NCBI GenBank assembly: GCA_016794285.1
Contig: JAEUKO010000013.1
Coordinates: 1-32,399 of the forward strand
Reading direction: 5' to 3'
Source: UBA1573 sp016794285
GTDB lineage: Bacteria; Pseudomonadota; Alphaproteobacteria; Micavibrionales; Micavibrionaceae
DNA: 32,399 nt
Shown here one piece after another: positions 32,105 through 32,399 of the stretch (position 1 is the stretch's first letter; every line of letters starts with the position of its first letter). The position numbers were made by a program, and so were the translations under genes. Below the pieces are notes generated by a model, which was given only the letters and a program-made list of their open reading frames with translations, made no database searches and was not told the origin of the DNA.

Positions 32105-32399
32105 CACGCTCTGATCCGCTGGCGGTACACGAATTGAAATAACCCAAATCGCTATGGATATGGGATGGGTCAGCTCCGGCTGCCAAACAAAGTTCGGTCA
32201 TGTGACGAACCAGTTCAACTGGTCCTGCCCCGAAAATGCGGGCCCCTTTGAGGTCAGGAAAATCCTTAACCATCTCCGCTGCCACAAGCCCATGACGGAT
32301 TCCTTCAATTTTCTCTTCAGAGAGAACAGGAACGTAGTGAAAGCGTTTATCCGTATCCTCTAAATCCAAAAAGAAATCCTCAAGATATAAATCGTCAAG
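32097..32399 (-). CDS. Ferredoxin-reductase-like flavoprotein, C-terminal part (cut by window edge)
   Basis: The frame is open from the window end for 100 codons and stops inside the first codons of recR. The sequence runs LYLEDFFLDLEDTDKRFHYVPVLSEE, then GIRHGLVAAEMVKDFPDLKGARIFGAGPVELVRHM. This is the C-terminal half of the NAD(P)-binding domain of ferredoxin-NADP-reductase-like oxidoreductases (CDP-deoxyglucoseen-reductase/phenol-hydroxylase-reductase type). FGAGPVELV stands where CGPPPMV is usual. The N-terminal FAD part and any iron-sulfur domain lie outside. An apparent TTG start at 32369 is not real because homology continues upstream of it. Substrate unknown. Confidence 0.82.
   Translation of the reverse strand, partial: LDDLYLEDFFLDLEDTDKRFHYVPVLSEEKIEGIRHGLVAAEMVKDFPDLKGARIFGAGPVELVRHMTELCLAAGADPSHIHSDLGYFNSCTASGSERDE

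Overview
The window reads as a chromosomal segment of a Gram-negative bacterium, most likely an alphaproteobacterium. The support is a pair of GAAC-N7-GAAC boxes (the alphaproteobacterial LexA operator type), lipoproteins and outer-membrane channel genes, AcnA-type aconitase, and dense palindromic intergenic repeats of a kind seen in that class. Nothing in the window fixes genus or species.

Layout. (1) 1-1612: the tail of an unrecognised gene, a bidirectional terminator, tRNA-Gly(CCC) on the minus strand, and an OmpA/Pal-type lipoprotein. (2) 1618-11469, minus strand: a five-gene operon running from a promoter with an overlapping 14-bp palindrome. It encodes a TolC-like outer-membrane lipoprotein, a periplasmic adaptor, a GAF-like/HlyD adaptor, a PqqD-like/M50 site-2 protease/HlyD fusion, and a 1298-residue LamG/cadherin/C-type-lectin protein. 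That last protein has no Sec signal but carries a LEPR-XLL-like N-terminal motif. No ABC ATPase is encoded, so this looks like an ATPase-less, protease-coupled exporter with its own surface substrate, and it is the most interesting system here. (3) 11479-16396: housekeeping genes typA and acnA, each closed by its own terminator. (4) 16418-25465, minus strand: three consecutive DotA/TraY-family genes (980, 910 and 1071 aa) with no other type IVB secretion gene nearby. (5) 25744-29173, plus strand: an operon of a receiver protein with a degenerate GGDEF domain, a small lipoprotein, a shortened polysaccharide-export protein and a chain-length/BY-kinase-like protein whose nucleotide-binding motifs are broken.

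(6) 29174-31177 is an accessory region. It holds an orphan gene flanked by 68-bp imperfect inverted repeats, a duplicated 106-bp repeat, a compound palindrome of about 135 bp, and a 147-bp MITE-like element with 17-bp perfect terminal inverted repeats. It ends with a promoter carrying two LexA-type boxes, followed by an intrinsic terminator before the next gene. That promoter should give either an SOS-induced small RNA or an attenuated leader for a phage-structural-like 112-aa protein (31178-31516), whose stop codon abuts the convergent recR. (7) The right edge holds recR and, overlapping it upstream, the C-terminal part of a ferredoxin-reductase-like flavoprotein cut by the window end.
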